Of a stretch of DNA of 64,000 bases, positions 19,727 to 29,920 are shown one piece after another (the stretch's first letter is position 1; every line of letters starts with the position of its first letter). Below the pieces are notes generated by a model, which ran no database searches, had not been told where the DNA came from, and saw nothing but the letters and a program-made list of their open reading frames with translations. Source of the stretch: Pseudoalteromonas luteoviolacea (GTDB taxonomy: Bacteria; Pseudomonadota; Gammaproteobacteria; Enterobacterales; Alteromonadaceae). The DNA is taken from assembly GCF_021654285.1 (NCBI RefSeq), contig NZ_JAKFZS010000003.1, positions 1 to 64,000 on the forward strand, written 5' to 3'. A program made the position numbers and the translations under genes.

Positions 19727-20623
19727 TTACAGGCTGAATTGCACGTCTAAAGTGCGGCCATCGCGTTCGATAGTTATGTTGGCATCGGTGCTCTCTCTGA
19801 GCTCGTTCATAGCCGTCATAGCCTGTTTCATATCCGTGAGTTGGTAGCCATTTATCGCAATGGCCAGGTCGTTATTTTTGAGACCCATCTTTTTGAAAAG
19901 TTCAGGATCTTTTCCAGGACGCAAACGATAGCCAACAAGTTGACCATTGCGACGCTCTGGTGAAATTCTAATATAGTCGAACAACTTGCCGGGTTCATTT
20001 AAAAGCTCTTGACGACGCTGCGCTAGTTCTGAGCGCGTTTGTTCACTTATACGACTTTCTTTAGGCGCAACGTTTTTCTTTGGCGCGGTAGGCATGGCTA
20101 CTTGCTGCGTAAAGTCGAGCCCATCAAGCATTAAGGTCTCAAATCGGCCACTCACATCCAAAATCACGCGATCTGGCAGCACTTGCGCAAGCTTTGCGCG
20201 CGTACCTTTAATCACATCTTGCACTAAATACGTTTCCTGCCTGCCTTGTGAGTCGATAATTGCAAGGCCCGCACTGTCGTTTTTACTGACCGCAACGATG
20301 CCTGTTAGCTTCACATTTAAGCGCGTTTCAGGCGCATTAGAAATAACCGGCTTAGGCTTATCTGCGTCCTTAGGCTTTTCATTTGCTTTACCAAAAATAT
20401 GTTGAGCTAAAATAGATGCACTACTCACTGCCTGAGTACTATTTTGAGTTTGGCTGGGTGCGAGATTAATCGATGCTGCTTCAGGTTTTGGAAAAAGTAG
20501 CCAAAAGAGCTGAGACAGTAGGAAGGCAATATATACAACAGCTAAGAACACCACTGCGCGACTAAGCTTAGCGTGGGGCAACCCTTGTAATATTTTCTGT
20601 AACTGTTGTATCTGTAATTCCAT
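19727..20623 (-). CDS. gspC: Type II secretion protein GspC
   Basis: This 298-residue protein is the first gene of the operon. One transmembrane helix (about residues 22-42) precedes the homology region (about 95-175, TGIVAVSKNDSAGLAIIDSQG) that contacts the secretin N0 domain. The C-terminal PDZ-type domain is at about 205-298 (GYRLRPGKDPELFKKMGLKNND). It couples the inner-membrane platform to GspD and contributes to substrate selection. The operon promoter must lie in the 265 bp shared with divergent hslR. Confidence 0.95.
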   Translation of the reverse strand: MELQIQQLQKILQGLPHAKLSRAVVFLAVVYIAFLLSQLFWLLFPKPEAASINLAPSQTQNSTQAVSSASILAQHIFGKANEKPKDADKPKPVISNAPETRLNVKLTGIVAVSKNDSAGLAIIDSQGRQETYLVQDVIKGTRAKLAQVLPDRVILDVSGRFETLMLDGLDFTQQVAMPTAPKKNVAPKESRISEQTRSELAQRRQELLNEPGKLFDYIRISPERRNGQLVGYRLRPGKDPELFKKMGLKNNDLAIAINGYQLTDMKQAMTAMNELRESTDANITIERDGRTLDVQFSL

Positions 20624-20888
20624 ATAAAAATTCTTTAATGAGACTTTTTCTTATTCTATTGAACGCCTCAGTGTACCGTTTCGATCTCGATTCAACAAGC
20701 GTGCAAATGTGAAACTTAAAATTAAATCGGTACAAGATATGACATGAATAAACTGAACACAGTATTAACCATTTGTTCAAGTTTTCATAATACGCCATTC
20801 CTTGACCTATCAAGCGCTATGCTTTTTTTGACGGTTAAAATATGATAAATTTCACCGTAGAGCAAGACGCTAATGTAGTTAAAGAATT

Positions 20889-21299
20889 GTGACAAAACTC
20901 AATCCAGAAAACAACCAAGATGATGCAAAAGTCAGATTGGACAAATGGCTTTGGGCTGCGCGCTTTTATAAAACGCGCACAATTGCCCGGGAAATGATCC
21001 AAGGTGGTAAAGTCAGATATAACGGCCAAAGGTGCAAACCGAGCCGTCATGTCGATATTGGCGCGTCCATCGAAGTACCCCAGGGTCATGATGAAAAACA
21101 CATCACTGTTTTAAAGTTAATGGACAAACGTCAAGCCGCTCCAATTGCTCAGACACTCTATGTAGAGTCAGCAGAAAGCATTGAAAAGCGGGCGCAAAAT
21201 GCCATTGCTAGAAAAAACAATAGTTTCTTTGCACCACGCCCAGAGCACAAGCCAGATAAAAAGCAGCGCCGCGAGCTGCTCAAGTTAAAATCAAATTAG
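20889..21299 (+). CDS. hslR: Heat shock protein 15 (ribosome-associated S4 protein)
   Basis: This 136-residue RNA-binding protein begins at a GTG (20889). The S4 domain spans about residues 16-75 (VRLDKWLWAARFYKTRTIAREMIQ ... KVRYNGQRCKPSR). The tail is basic (KPDKKQRRELLKLK). Hsp15 binds free 50S subunits carrying nascent chains and helps recycle stalled ribosomes after heat shock. hslO follows 11 bp downstream, the same order as in E. coli. Confidence 0.95.
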   Translation: MTKLNPENNQDDAKVRLDKWLWAARFYKTRTIAREMIQGGKVRYNGQRCKPSRHVDIGASIEVPQGHDEKHITVLKLMDKRQAAPIAQTLYVESAESIEKRAQNAIARKNNSFFAPRPEHKPDKKQRRELLKLKSN

Positions 21300-21310
21300 G
21301 GTCTTTATAG

Positions 21311-22156
21311 ATGAAACAAGATTTACTTCATCGCTATCTTTTCAACGACCTCGATGTACGAGGCGAATTAGTACAGGTCGAGCATACGCTAAGAGACATT
21401 GTTGCTGGTCACAACTACCCAACAGAAGTACAAGCTTTATTAGGTGAATTACTCGTCGCATCGAGCCTATTAACAGCAACACTTAAGTTTGAAGGTGATA
21501 TTGCCGTACAGCTTCAAGGCGATGGCCCTGTAAAATATGCCGTAATAAATGGTAATCACCAACAAAATATGCGTGGTATCGCAAGAGTCGAAGGCCCGAT
21601 CACAGGTTCAGGCATAAGCGATTTAATTGGTAAAGGCCATATGATTATCACCATCTCTCCTGATAAAGGAGAGAGATATCAAGGCGTCGTGCCATTGACA
21701 TCTGATTCATTAGCAAAATGTTTAGAAGACTACTTTGAGCAATCAGAACAGTTAAGAACCAGATTATGGTTCGCCACTAAGATTGATGAAGATACTGTTA
21801 AAGCTGCCGGTCTTTTCTTGCAAGTTCTTCCAGTCAATAAAGAGAAATCGCAAAGTGATTTTGAACACTTAGAAGCGCTTAGTGACACGATAAAAGAAGA
21901 TGAGCTACTAGAATTAGATGCACAGACAGTACTGACTCGTTTATATCACGAAGACAACCCTCAGCTGTTTGAACCACAAGCAGTGAACTTTGTGTGTGGG
22001 TGTAGCCGCGAAAAAACCATCAGTGCGCTAGTCAATGTGGGTCAACAAGCCTTGTTAGAGGATATTGAACAGCACGGTGAAGTAAAACTAAGCTGCCATT
22101 ACTGTCTCACTGATTACCGTTTTAATGAACAAGACATAAAGTCTATTTTTAATTAA
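21311..22156 (+). CDS. hslO: Redox-regulated chaperone Hsp33
   Basis: This 281-residue chaperone holdase is activated by oxidation. The C-terminal zinc switch has both cysteine pairs, CGC (in FVCGCSREKT) and CHYC (in LSCHYCLTD), which is the CxC-x27-30-CxxC arrangement of the family. The N-terminal substrate-binding domain contains GDGPVKYAVINGNHQ and GRA-like GIARVEGPI. It is cotranscribed with hslR and followed by a good terminator. Confidence 0.96.
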   Translation: MKQDLLHRYLFNDLDVRGELVQVEHTLRDIVAGHNYPTEVQALLGELLVASSLLTATLKFEGDIAVQLQGDGPVKYAVINGNHQQNMRGIARVEGPITGSGISDLIGKGHMIITISPDKGERYQGVVPLTSDSLAKCLEDYFEQSEQLRTRLWFATKIDEDTVKAAGLFLQVLPVNKEKSQSDFEHLEALSDTIKEDELLELDAQTVLTRLYHEDNPQLFEPQAVNFVCGCSREKTISALVNVGQQALLEDIEQHGEVKLSCHYCLTDYRFNEQDIKSIFN

Positions 22157-22186
22157 ATAAGGTACATCTAGTTCATCTAAACTCAA

Positions 22187-22208
22187 GCCGCCATTTTGGC
22201 GGCTTTTT
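22187..22208 (+). terminator. Rho-independent terminator after hslO
   Basis: The stem GCCGCC/GGCGGC (22187-22192 and 22198-22203) has a 5-base loop and is followed by a T run. It is a good intrinsic terminator 30 bp after the hslO stop. Confidence 0.93.
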
Positions 22209-22219
22209 GTTTGTAAAAA

Positions 22220-22269
22220 AATGATACCGGTGTCATAAAAACAGTAACTTTCATGACACCGGTATCATT
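22220..22269. promoter_or_regulatory. Pair of inverted LacI-type operator-like sites before pckA
   Basis: Two 14-base near-palindromes, TGATACCGGTGTCA (22222-22235) and its inverse TGACACCGGTATCA (22254-22267), lie 32 bp centre to centre, about three helical turns. Together they form a perfect 17-bp inverted repeat (22220-22236 with 22253-22269). The central CCGG in an imperfect dyad is typical of LacI/GalR-family operators. They sit roughly 150-195 bp upstream of the pckA start, beyond the hslO terminator, so pckA is the obvious target. The cognate regulator is not in the window. A hairpin-forming RNA is an alternative. Confidence 0.6.
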
Positions 22270-22348
22270 GAAATTATTCAGTTTTTTTGTCAAAAAATTG
22301 CAATTTCTGCCCCCTTTAGGGCTCGAATATCTCAAATGCATCTGTTAG

Positions 22349-22354
22349 TATAAT
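22349..22354 (+). promoter_or_regulatory. Candidate -10 element of the pckA promoter
   Basis: TATAAT lies 64 bp before the pckA ATG. No good -35 hexamer is seen 16-18 bp upstream, which would fit a promoter depending on an activator; the pair of operator-like sites lies about 80-130 bp upstream. Confidence 0.5.
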
Positions 22355-22417
22355 TTCAAGCTTTAGGTACTTAATAACCAGGGCTATCCCGTTCAATTCT
22401 CACATTTAGGTATAAAC

Positions 22418-23956
22418 ATGACTTCAAGCGCTACTCGTTTTGTCGATTTAACTGCAGCTGAACTTGTCGAACACGCTATCTCGCGTGGTGAAGGGACTTT
22501 AGCAGCGAATGGAGCTTTTGTAGCAAAAACAGGCCGCCGTACAGGTCGCTCTCCTAACGACCGTTTTATTGTTAAAGAGCCAAGCACAGAAAATGACATC
22601 CAATGGGGTAACGTCAACCGTCCATTCGATGCGGAAAAATTTGATGCTCTTTGGGCTCGTGTAGAAGCACACGTGCACAGCAATGACCACTTTGTCTCTC
22701 ACTTAGAAGTTGGTTCAGATCCTGAGCACTATTTACCAGTAGTCGTGACTACTGAGACGGCTTGGCACCATATCTTTGCTAAAAACATGTTTATCGAACC
22801 TAGCAAATACAATGCAGCTGATTTACCCCAATGGCAGGTAATGAACGTTCCATCTTTTGTATGTGACCCTGAGCGTGATGGCACAAACAGTGATGGTACC
22901 GTTATTATCAACTTTGTAGAGCGCAAAGTGCTAATCGCAGGTATGCATTACGCCGGTGAAATGAAAAAGTCGATGTTCTCTGTACAGAACTTCCTACTTC
23001 CAGCTAAAGGTGTTCTACCTATGCACTGTAGTGCAAACGTTGGTGAAGAAGGTGACACAACTTTATTCTTTGGCCTATCAGGTACTGGTAAAACGACGCT
23101 TTCTGCGGACCCTAAGCGTTTCCTTATCGGTGATGATGAGCATGGTTGGGCTCCTGGTAGTGTATTTAACATTGAAGGCGGTTGTTATGCTAAGTGTATC
23201 GACCTATCTCAAAAGAATGAGCCAGTAATTTGGAATGCGATTAAATTCGGTACCATTCTAGAAAATGTTGTACTTGATGAAAACCGTGTACCAGATTTTG
23301 CGGATACTAGCTTAACGCAAAATACACGCGCAGCTTACCCGCTTGAGCATGTTGAAAAACGTAAAGTAGAAAACCGTGCAGGTGAACCTCGTGCAGTTGT
23401 ATTCTTAACATGTGACGTAAGTGGTGTTTTACCTCCAGTATCTATTTTATCTGAAGAAGCTGCTGCATATCACTTCTTAAGTGGTTACACTGCAAAAGTT
23501 GGTTCAACTGAAATTGGTTCAACATCTGATATCGAATCTACATTCTCAACGTGTTTTGGTGCACCATTCTTCCCACGTCCAGCGGGTGTTTATGCTGAAT
23601 TACTAATGAAACGTGTACGTGAGTTTGGTGCAAAAGTATACCTAGTAAACACAGGCTGGACTGGTGGTCCTTACGGTGTAGGTAAGCGCTTCGACATTCC
23701 AACAACACGTGCCGTTATCGATGCTATCGTGAATGACACGCTAGAAGGCGTTGAAACTCAACATATTGAAGCATTGAACTTAGATATCCCAGTTTCAGTT
23801 GATGGCGTAGATGAAAAGCTACTTAACCCTGTCAACACTTGGGAAGATAAAGACAAGTATGCAGAGTATGCAGCTAAACTAGCGGCAGACTTTAAAGCTA
23901 ATTTCGAGAAATACGACGTATCTGACGCAATCAAGTCAGCAGGTCCTCGCGGTTAA
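22418..23956 (+). CDS. pckA: Phosphoenolpyruvate carboxykinase (ATP)
   Basis: This 512-residue cytosolic gluconeogenic enzyme makes phosphoenolpyruvate from oxaloacetate and ATP. Visible motifs are [14 protein letters not shown] (substrate binding), the kinase loop [13 protein letters not shown] with the adjacent DDEHGW metal site, and FTSGYTAK-like [14 protein letters not shown]. It is slightly shorter than the E. coli enzyme at the N-terminus. It stands alone between two terminators. Codon use is of the highly expressed type, with long runs of preferred GGT, CGT and GCA codons. Confidence 0.97.
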   Translation: MTSSATRFVDLTAAELVEHAISRGEGTLAANGAFVAKTGRRTGRSPNDRFIVKEPSTENDIQWGNVNRPFDAEKFDALWARVEAHVHSNDHFVSHLEVGSDPEHYLPVVVTTETAWHHIFAKNMFIEPSKYNAADLPQWQVMNVPSFVCDPERDGTNSDGTVIINFVERKVLIAGMHYAGEMKKSMFSVQNFLLPAKGVLPMHCSANVGEEGDTTLFFGLSGTGKTTLSADPKRFLIGDDEHGWAPGSVFNIEGGCYAKCIDLSQKNEPVIWNAIKFGTILENVVLDENRVPDFADTSLTQNTRAAYPLEHVEKRKVENRAGEPRAVVFLTCDVSGVLPPVSILSEEAAAYHFLSGYTAKVGSTEIGSTSDIESTFSTCFGAPFFPRPAGVYAELLMKRVREFGAKVYLVNTGWTGGPYGVGKRFDIPTTRAVIDAIVNDTLEGVETQHIEALNLDIPVSVDGVDEKLLNPVNTWEDKDKYAEYAAKLAADFKANFEKYDVSDAIKSAGPRG

Positions 23957-23981
23957 GCAATACCCTTTCCTTTATCAAAAG

Positions 23982-24004
23982 CGCCCCTCGTTGGGCGTTT
24001 TTTT
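23982..24004 (+). terminator. Rho-independent terminator after pckA
   Basis: The stem CGCCC/GGGCG has a 6-base loop and is followed by seven T. It lies about 25 bp after the pckA stop. Confidence 0.92.
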
Positions 24005-24135
24005 ATGTCTGAAAATTAAGAATTACTCATCTTGAACAATCTTCAATAAAACAATATTTACACAGACAGAGTTCCTATTTAAAGTAATTTAGTCAAATAA
24101 ATTGACATAATATGATTTTGATAAAGGAAATACAG

Positions 24136-24336
24136 ATGAAATTACAACTTAAAAAGAAACACATCAAAGATCTCAACGCCAAAAACCTAGACGCACAGCA
24201 AACTAAGCAAATCGGTGCAGGCCGTGGTGCAACCTTCAACTCCAGAATAGATTGCAACAGTTACTATATATGCGACACTCACCCAGCCATTTGTCAGTCA
24301 ATAGGCCTATGTCCTTCTATTGATATGTGTGTCTAG
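24136..24336 (+). CDS. Orphan RiPP/lanthipeptide-like precursor peptide
   Basis: This 66-residue peptide starts at the ATG at 24136 (8 bp after AAGGAAA), in preference to an in-frame ATG 24 bp upstream. The leader is lysine-rich (MKLQLKKKHIKDLNAKNL), then TKQIGAG, then a short core of about 35 residues with five cysteines (DCNSYYICDTHPAIC, LCPSIDMCV). The layout resembles class I lanthipeptide-like precursors annotated in Pseudoalteromonas. No LanB, LanC, radical-SAM or transporter gene is nearby. It has its own terminator, and a decayed paralogue lies 290 bp downstream. It could alternatively be a secreted disulfide-bonded peptide. Confidence 0.7.
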   Translation: MKLQLKKKHIKDLNAKNLDAQQTKQIGAGRGATFNSRIDCNSYYICDTHPAICQSIGLCPSIDMCV

Positions 24337-24349
24337 TTAATTACAGTTA

Positions 24350-24375
24350 AAGCTTGGCTATACCAAGCTTTTTTA
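24350..24375 (+). terminator. Rho-independent terminator after the small peptide gene
   Basis: The stem AAGCTTGG/CCAAGCTT has a 5-base loop followed by a T run, 13 bp after the peptide stop. It shows that the peptide gene is a monocistronic unit. Confidence 0.9.
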
Positions 24376-24629
24376 TCTGGCCAACAAGGTTAATTTCCCC
24401 TAACTAAGGACAACGTAACGATACTGGCGGTCTATAGCTCAAAGTACTCACAATGAGTCACGCTGGAGAATAAAGCGGCTCCTGATTTTAACTACCTAAC
24501 GTTAAACGTTCTAAGCCGATTAAATATCATCCAATTGATGCCATTTACCCTACTCAAATTCTCACTAGGTTAAGATGTGAGGTAAAGGTTACCTAATGAA
24601 GTAATGCGAAATTAGGAAAGGATTAAACA

Positions 24630-24793
24630 ATGAAACTAAATATAAAGAAAAAAGCATTGAAAATAATCAAGTTGATCTAGTGCTTACCCACGAAGCCGCA
24701 AGTGCTCGTAAAACACGAGTTACACCTCAATACAATAGTTAGTATGTCTCCCCAACTCACCCAGCAGTTTGCACATCAACCTGTACAATTTGA
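24630..24793 (+). pseudogene. Decayed paralogue of the upstream precursor peptide
   Basis: An ATG with a nearby AGGAAAGG begins MKLNIKKKALK and stops after 16 codons. Shifting frame near 24660 restores a homologous continuation ending in QYNS-stop-YVSPTHPAVCTSTCTI, which aligns with CNSYYICDTHPAIC of the intact peptide gene at 24136. The copy therefore has at least one frameshift and one internal stop. It is seen directly in the sequence; the 250 bp before it hold no other gene. Confidence 0.72.
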
Positions 24794-24806
24794 TCAATAA
24801 TAAAGT

Positions 24807-24836
24807 AGTAGCAGCTTGACTAGTCAAGCTGCTACT
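24807..24836. terminator. Perfect 30-bp palindrome between pseudogene and envZ
   Basis: The arms AGTAGCAGCTTGACT and AGTCAAGCTGCTACT abut with no spacer. It lies 8 bp beyond the envZ stop and 13 bp beyond the pseudogene, between converging transcripts, so it is most likely a bidirectional terminator. It lacks a good T run. Confidence 0.6.
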
Positions 24837-24843
24837 TAAACGG

Positions 24844-26145
24844 TTATTTAGATATTGGAAGCTGTACCTCTGCACATAGGCCGCCTTGTGATCTATTTCT
24901 TAAAGATACCTTGCCACCGTGTGTTGCCACAATACGCTTAATAATGGCCAGCCCTAATCCACTTCCATCGGAGCCTCTTGCTTGATCTCCCTGCTTAAAC
25001 GGTTCAAATACAGATTCTAACTCGGATTCAGGGATCCCAGGTCCCCTGTCTTTCACTTGGATCACCACAGCGTTATTTTTAGGTTCTAGATGCGTTGAGA
25101 CATCAATTTCACCTTCGGAGTACTTGATGGCATTTTCAATCATATTGGTCAAAACGCGTTTCAAAGCAACATGATTGGCCTGTACCCACGGCGCTTTTTC
25201 TGTAAGGAGCACATTGATTGTTCGTTTATGCTGCTGCTCTGCATGCACCACTTCTTCTACAAGCGTATTTACATTCTCTTGGTGCATTTCACCACTGCTG
25301 TGATGACGAAGATACTCAATGAACTGATCAATAATGGCGTTCATATCTTCAATATCGTCAATGATCCCTTCCTTTAGGTAGGCTTCTTCATCAGACATCA
25401 TCTCGGTCGCCAAACGTATTCGTGTCAAAGGCGTTCGAAGATCATGTGAAACCCCCGCCATCAGCAATCGACGATCGCTTTCGAGCTCAGCAATGCCTTT
25501 AGACATTTGATTAAATGCCTTGGTTACTTCAATAACTTCCGTTGATCCCTGCTCAACCAAACGTGTCGAAAAGTCCCCTACACCAACTCGGCTTGCTGCG
25601 GTTTGCAATGCTTTTAATGGCCGATTCAAATGTCTTGCAAAGAGCCACCCACCCAATACACTCAGAAAACCAATGCTCGATAAGTAAAAAACCAAAAATT
25701 CCAACTTGGTTTCTGAAAACCCAGTTAAAGGAACTCTTACCCAATACCCCGGAGCTTGTGGCGCTTCGACCCAATATACGACTGGATCTCCTTGGCTGAT
25801 CCTGACTCGCGCGGAGCCATTGAGCTGCTCTGACATACTCCGAGAGAGCAAGCTATATTCACGGGCTTGACCCAAACCATTGATGTATGCCTCCTTTTGC
25901 GTCATCACATCAATTCCCGTTATCTCAAAGAACTTATTTGATAACGCAGAGTCCACTTCAACGCCTTCCTCCCAGTCAATGAATACCGTTTTCACTTGCT
26001 TTGCAAGCATTAAATTTACTTGCTCAAATGTCGGTTTAAACACATATAAAGTGACTGTAATATACGAAACAATTTGGTTTATAAGCAGCAAAGCGGCAAC
26101 AAAAAATACCGTCTGGCCAAACGCACTACGAGGAAAGATCCCCAT
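24844..26145 (-). CDS. envZ: Osmosensor histidine kinase EnvZ
   Basis: This 433-residue inner-membrane sensor kinase has transmembrane helices at about residues 10-33 and 150-170 flanking a periplasmic domain, then HAMP, the H-box [21 protein letters not shown] (phospho-acceptor His), the N-box [10 protein letters not shown] and G boxes DRGPGIPE and GSGLGLAI. It phosphorylates OmpR. The ATG overlaps the ompR TAA, so the pair is translationally coupled as in enterics. Confidence 0.95.
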   Translation of the reverse strand: MGIFPRSAFGQTVFFVAALLLINQIVSYITVTLYVFKPTFEQVNLMLAKQVKTVFIDWEEGVEVDSALSNKFFEITGIDVMTQKEAYINGLGQAREYSLLSRSMSEQLNGSARVRISQGDPVVYWVEAPQAPGYWVRVPLTGFSETKLEFLVFYLSSIGFLSVLGGWLFARHLNRPLKALQTAASRVGVGDFSTRLVEQGSTEVIEVTKAFNQMSKGIAELESDRRLLMAGVSHDLRTPLTRIRLATEMMSDEEAYLKEGIIDDIEDMNAIIDQFIEYLRHHSSGEMHQENVNTLVEEVVHAEQQHKRTINVLLTEKAPWVQANHVALKRVLTNMIENAIKYSEGEIDVSTHLEPKNNAVVIQVKDRGPGIPESELESVFEPFKQGDQARGSDGSGLGLAIIKRIVATHGGKVSLRNRSQGGLCAEVQLPISK

Positions 26146-26888
26146 TATTTTTCGCCATCAGGCACAAACACATAACCTAACCCCCAAACGGTTTGTATAT
26201 ATCTTGGGTTAGACGCATCTTCTTCTATCATTCTTCTCAATCGAGAAACCTGAACATCAATGCTTCGCTCCAATGCACTGTAATCACGCCCTCGCGCTAA
26301 ATTCATTAGCTTATCACGGCTCAAAGGCTCTCGTGGGTGACTTACCAAAGCTTTAAGTACTGCAAACTCACCACTGGTTAACGCAATCGTTTGATCGCCT
26401 TTTTGCATCTCGCGTGTCGCCAAATTCAGCTTAAATATGCCAAATTCTACTTCATTTTCTTCTGCAGCAGGGGCACCAGGTACTTCTTTGGTCTTTCTTC
26501 TTAAAACAGCTTTAATACGGGCAAGCAACTCTCTAGGATTAAATGGTTTAGGTAAGTAATCATCAGCCCCAAGCTCGAGTCCAATAATGCGATCAACTTC
26601 GTCGCCTTTGGCCGTTAACATCACAATTGGGATTTCATTTTCTTTCTGCCTTAAACGACGGCAAATTGATAAACCATCTTCTCCCGGCAACATCAGATCT
26701 AATACCATTAAATGAAAGTTTTCTCGTTCTAATAACCTATCCATTTGTTCGGCATTCGCGGCACTACGCACAATAAAGCCTTGCTCAACGAGATAGCGCT
26801 CTAACAAGCTGCGTAATCTCATATCATCATCTACTACCAATACCTTTGTTGTTTCATTTCCCATTGGATTCTTCTTGTTATCATTCAA
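26145..26888 (-). CDS. ompR: Response regulator OmpR
   Basis: This gene encodes a 247-residue two-component regulator. The receiver domain has the phospho-acceptor Asp in [12 protein letters not shown], the switch Thr in MLTAKGDE and Lys in [10 protein letters not shown]. The winged-helix DNA-binding domain follows the linker (about residues 145-245), with [25 protein letters not shown] as recognition helix region. It controls porin genes in response to osmolarity. It is divergent from greB across 123 bp, the same neighbourhood as E. coli ompR-greB. Confidence 0.96.
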   Translation of the reverse strand: MNDNKKNPMGNETTKVLVVDDDMRLRSLLERYLVEQGFIVRSAANAEQMDRLLERENFHLMVLDLMLPGEDGLSICRRLRQKENEIPIVMLTAKGDEVDRIIGLELGADDYLPKPFNPRELLARIKAVLRRKTKEVPGAPAAEENEVEFGIFKLNLATREMQKGDQTIALTSGEFAVLKALVSHPREPLSRDKLMNLARGRDYSALERSIDVQVSRLRRMIEEDASNPRYIQTVWGLGYVFVPDGEK

Positions 26889-27011
26889 CTATTGGTTAAA
26901 TATAATTGAAAATAAGCGCCTTAGACACCATAACTTACTGATAAGATTGTTACTGAACGTTACAGTACACTTAGCAAGCACGCCTTTAGTAGGTTTTTAA
27001 TATAGTACATT

Positions 27012-27485
27012 ATGAAAACGAACTTAATTACACCAGAAGGATATCGCAAGCTACAGCAAGAGCACGATCATCTTTGGTTTGAAAAACGTCCTGAAATTAC
27101 AAAAATTGTCAATTGGGCTGCAAGCCTTGGCGATCGCTCGGAAAACGCAGATTACACTTTTAACAAACGTTTATTGCGACAAATAGACCGCCGAGTCAGG
27201 TATTTACGTAAACGCCTGCCCGATTTAAAAGTCATTGAGTATAACCCACAGCAAGCTGGCAAAGTCTACTTTGGCGCTTGGGTTGAAATAGAAAATGACG
27301 ATGGTGAAACAAAGTACTTCAGAATCGTCGGTCCAGATGAAATTTACGAACGTAATGACTATATTTCTATTGATTCTCCAATGGCTAGAGCATTGCTCGG
27401 TAAATCTGTTGATGATGATTTTATGGTAAAGACGCCACAAGGTGACGCTCAGTGGTATATCAATAGAATTGAATATCAAGCCTGA
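27012..27485 (+). CDS. greB: Transcript cleavage factor GreB
   Basis: This 157-residue elongation factor has an N-terminal coiled coil (residues 1-75) with the tip acidic residues in LGDRSENADYTFNKRLLRQID, and a C-terminal FKBP-like domain (GAWVEIENDDGE ... ISIDSPMARALLGKSVDDD). It binds the RNA polymerase secondary channel and stimulates cleavage of backtracked RNA. It is followed by tex, as in E. coli. Confidence 0.96.
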   Translation: MKTNLITPEGYRKLQQEHDHLWFEKRPEITKIVNWAASLGDRSENADYTFNKRLLRQIDRRVRYLRKRLPDLKVIEYNPQQAGKVYFGAWVEIENDDGETKYFRIVGPDEIYERNDYISIDSPMARALLGKSVDDDFMVKTPQGDAQWYINRIEYQA

Positions 27486-27570
27486 TAAAATGCTCACTAA
27501 TATGGTATGATTCACCCCCACGCTTAATTGATTTGTTAGCGTAGCTAATTGAACTTTATAAGGATTTTGC

Positions 27571-29904
27571 ATGAGCAACATCTCAGCTCGTTTAGCCCAT
27601 GAGCTAAATGCCTCAGAACAGCAAGTGCTGGCAGCCACCACATTGTTAGATGAGGGCGCAACAGTTCCCTTTATCGCACGTTACCGTAAAGAAGTCACCG
27701 GTGGCTTAGATGACTCACAATTACGTTTATTGGAACAACGCCTTTCATATTTGAGAGAATTAGAAGAAAGACGTGCATTCATAACCAAAACAATTGAAGA
27801 GCAAGGTAAGCTGTCCTCTCAGCTGGCAAATGATATTGCCCAAGCCAGCAGTAAAACTGAGCTTGAGGATCTCTACCTGCCTTACAAGCCCAAACGACGC
27901 ACAAAGGGCCAGATAGCAATCGAGGCTGGTATTGAGCCTTTAGCAGATATGCTATTTAAAGATCCTAACCTAACGCCAGAATTGGTTGCTGAAGACTTCA
28001 TAAATACAGATGCGGGCTTTGCTGAAGTAAAAAGCGTACTCGATGGCGCCAAATTCATTTTGATGGAACGATTTGCTGAGGATGCCAAGCTACTCGCAAA
28101 GTTTAGAGCACACATCAGTGAGAGTGCGCAGCTACAAAGCCGAGTTATCAAAGGCCAAGAAGATAACGGTAGCAAATATAGAGACTATTTTGAGCACAAT
28201 GAGTTACTTTCTAAAGTGCCTTCACATCGTGCACTTGCAATGCTCAGAGCAAGAAACGAAGGTATTCTACAGCTCGCCATTAATCCAGAGCCCCAAGCGG
28301 AAGATCACCAACAGTTTTGTGCACAAATGATCGCCGATAATTATGGCTTAGTTGTGCAAGGCGCACCTGCCAGCGAATGGCTTATGGTCGTTGTCCAATG
28401 GGCGTGGAAAGTTAAACTCTCTTTACATTTAGAAAACGAATTTTTAGGCACGTTAAGAGAGAAAGCAGAAAACGGTGCCATCGACGTTTTTGCCAAAAAC
28501 TTAAAAGATTTACTCATGGCTGCGCCTGCAGGGCCAAAAGTGACTATGGGCATTGACCCTGGCCTAAGAACAGGCTGTAAAATTGCTATCGTAGATGCAA
28601 CAGGCAAACTACTTGCGACCACGACTATCTACCCTCATGCACCACAAAATCATTGGGATAAGTCAATACGCACCATTGAGCAATTATCAAGACAACATAA
28701 AGTACAGCTAATTGCTATCGGTAATGGAACTGCATCTCGTGAAACAGACAAACTGGCTTCTGAAGTACAAAAAGCAGCATCCGATCTCAATTTAACTAAA
28801 ATCATGGTCAGTGAAGCGGGCGCCTCAGTCTATTCAGCATCAGAATTTGCCGCCAATGAATTTCCAGATTTAGATGTATCATTACGTGGCGCGGTGTCCA
28901 TTGCGAGACGTTTGCAAGACCCGCTTGCAGAGTTGGTTAAGATTGAACCAAAGTCGATTGGTGTAGGCCAATACCAGCATGATGTATCGCAAAGCCAATT
29001 AGGCCAAGCTTTGACGGCTGTGGTTGAAGACTGCGTAAACTCAGTCGGTGTTGACGTCAATACTGCTTCTGTTCCTTTGCTTACACGCGTTTCAGGATTA
29101 AATAAAACGCTAGCAAGTAATATTGTCAAATATCGTGATAGCAACGGATCATTCGCCAACCGAAAGCAGCTCAAAAAAGTAGAGCGCTTAGGCCCTAAAG
29201 CATTTGAGCAAGCAGCTGGATTCTTACGTATCAACGATGGCGACGATCCACTAGATGCCTCTGCGGTTCACCCAGAAGCCTACCCAGTTGTAAAACAGAT
29301 CTCTAAATCAAATGCCCTTGAGTTACAAAGCCTAATCGGCAATAGCGATGTATTGAAAAAGCTCTCTCCTAGCGATTATGTGGACGAAAAATTTGGTTTA
29401 CCTACCGTGACAGATATCATTTCAGAGCTAGATAAACCAGGACGAGATCCACGTCCTGAGTTTAAAACAGCGCAATTTAAAGCGGGTGTTGAAAAAATAT
29501 CTGATTTAAAAGTCGGCATGGTTTTAGAAGGTGTAGTATCAAATGTTGCCAACTTTGGCGCATTTGTTGATGTAGGCGTTCACCAAGATGGTCTTGTGCA
29601 TATTTCAGCCATCACAGATAAATTTATCTCTGATCCAAGAGAAATTGTCAAAGCGGGCGACATCGTTAAGGTTAAGGTCATTGAGGTCGATGCAGACAGA
29701 AAACGCATTAGTTTTACAATGCGCTTAAATGACGCAACCCCATCCAATACTGATGCGCATAAAAATAAACCTCAGCAAAAATCAGGGCAGAATCACGGCC
29801 GTAAACCTGAGCGTAGAGATAACCAAAAAGGTAATCGTCGCGACCAAGGCAATGCAGCTATGGGTAATGCTTTTGCGGAGGCTTTTGCTAAATTGAAAAA
29901 ATAA
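27571..29904 (+). CDS. tex: Tex-family RNA-binding transcription accessory protein
   Basis: This 777-residue protein has Tex N-terminal helices, a YqgF/RNase H-like domain (about 325-450, [17 protein letters not shown]), tandem helix-hairpin-helix motifs (about 490-560, [18 protein letters not shown]), and an S1 RNA-binding domain (about 645-720, [19 protein letters not shown]). The last 55 residues are basic and Gln/Asn-rich. Tex (E. coli YhgF) is a conserved nucleic-acid-binding factor connected with transcription and stress tolerance. The ATG is preceded by AAGGA. Confidence 0.96.
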   Translation: MSNISARLAHELNASEQQVLAATTLLDEGATVPFIARYRKEVTGGLDDSQLRLLEQRLSYLRELEERRAFITKTIEEQGKLSSQLANDIAQASSKTELEDLYLPYKPKRRTKGQIAIEAGIEPLADMLFKDPNLTPELVAEDFINTDAGFAEVKSVLDGAKFILMERFAEDAKLLAKFRAHISESAQLQSRVIKGQEDNGSKYRDYFEHNELLSKVPSHRALAMLRARNEGILQLAINPEPQAEDHQQFCAQMIADNYGLVVQGAPASEWLMVVVQWAWKVKLSLHLENEFLGTLREKAENGAIDVFAKNLKDLLMAAPAGPKVTMGIDPGLRTGCKIAIVDATGKLLATTTIYPHAPQNHWDKSIRTIEQLSRQHKVQLIAIGNGTASRETDKLASEVQKAASDLNLTKIMVSEAGASVYSASEFAANEFPDLDVSLRGAVSIARRLQDPLAELVKIEPKSIGVGQYQHDVSQSQLGQALTAVVEDCVNSVGVDVNTASVPLLTRVSGLNKTLASNIVKYRDSNGSFANRKQLKKVERLGPKAFEQAAGFLRINDGDDPLDASAVHPEAYPVVKQISKSNALELQSLIGNSDVLKKLSPSDYVDEKFGLPTVTDIISELDKPGRDPRPEFKTAQFKAGVEKISDLKVGMVLEGVVSNVANFGAFVDVGVHQDGLVHISAITDKFISDPREIVKAGDIVKVKVIEVDADRKRISFTMRLNDATPSNTDAHKNKPQQKSGQNHGRKPERRDNQKGNRRDQGNAAMGNAFAEAFAKLKK

Positions 29905-29920
29905 TTTAGCTACAAACTAA

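Noticed and set aside
22220..22269. Interpretation of the inverted repeat as a second hslO terminator
   Set aside because: The loop is 16 bases and no T run follows; a good terminator already lies at 22187-22208, so paired operator sites explain it better.
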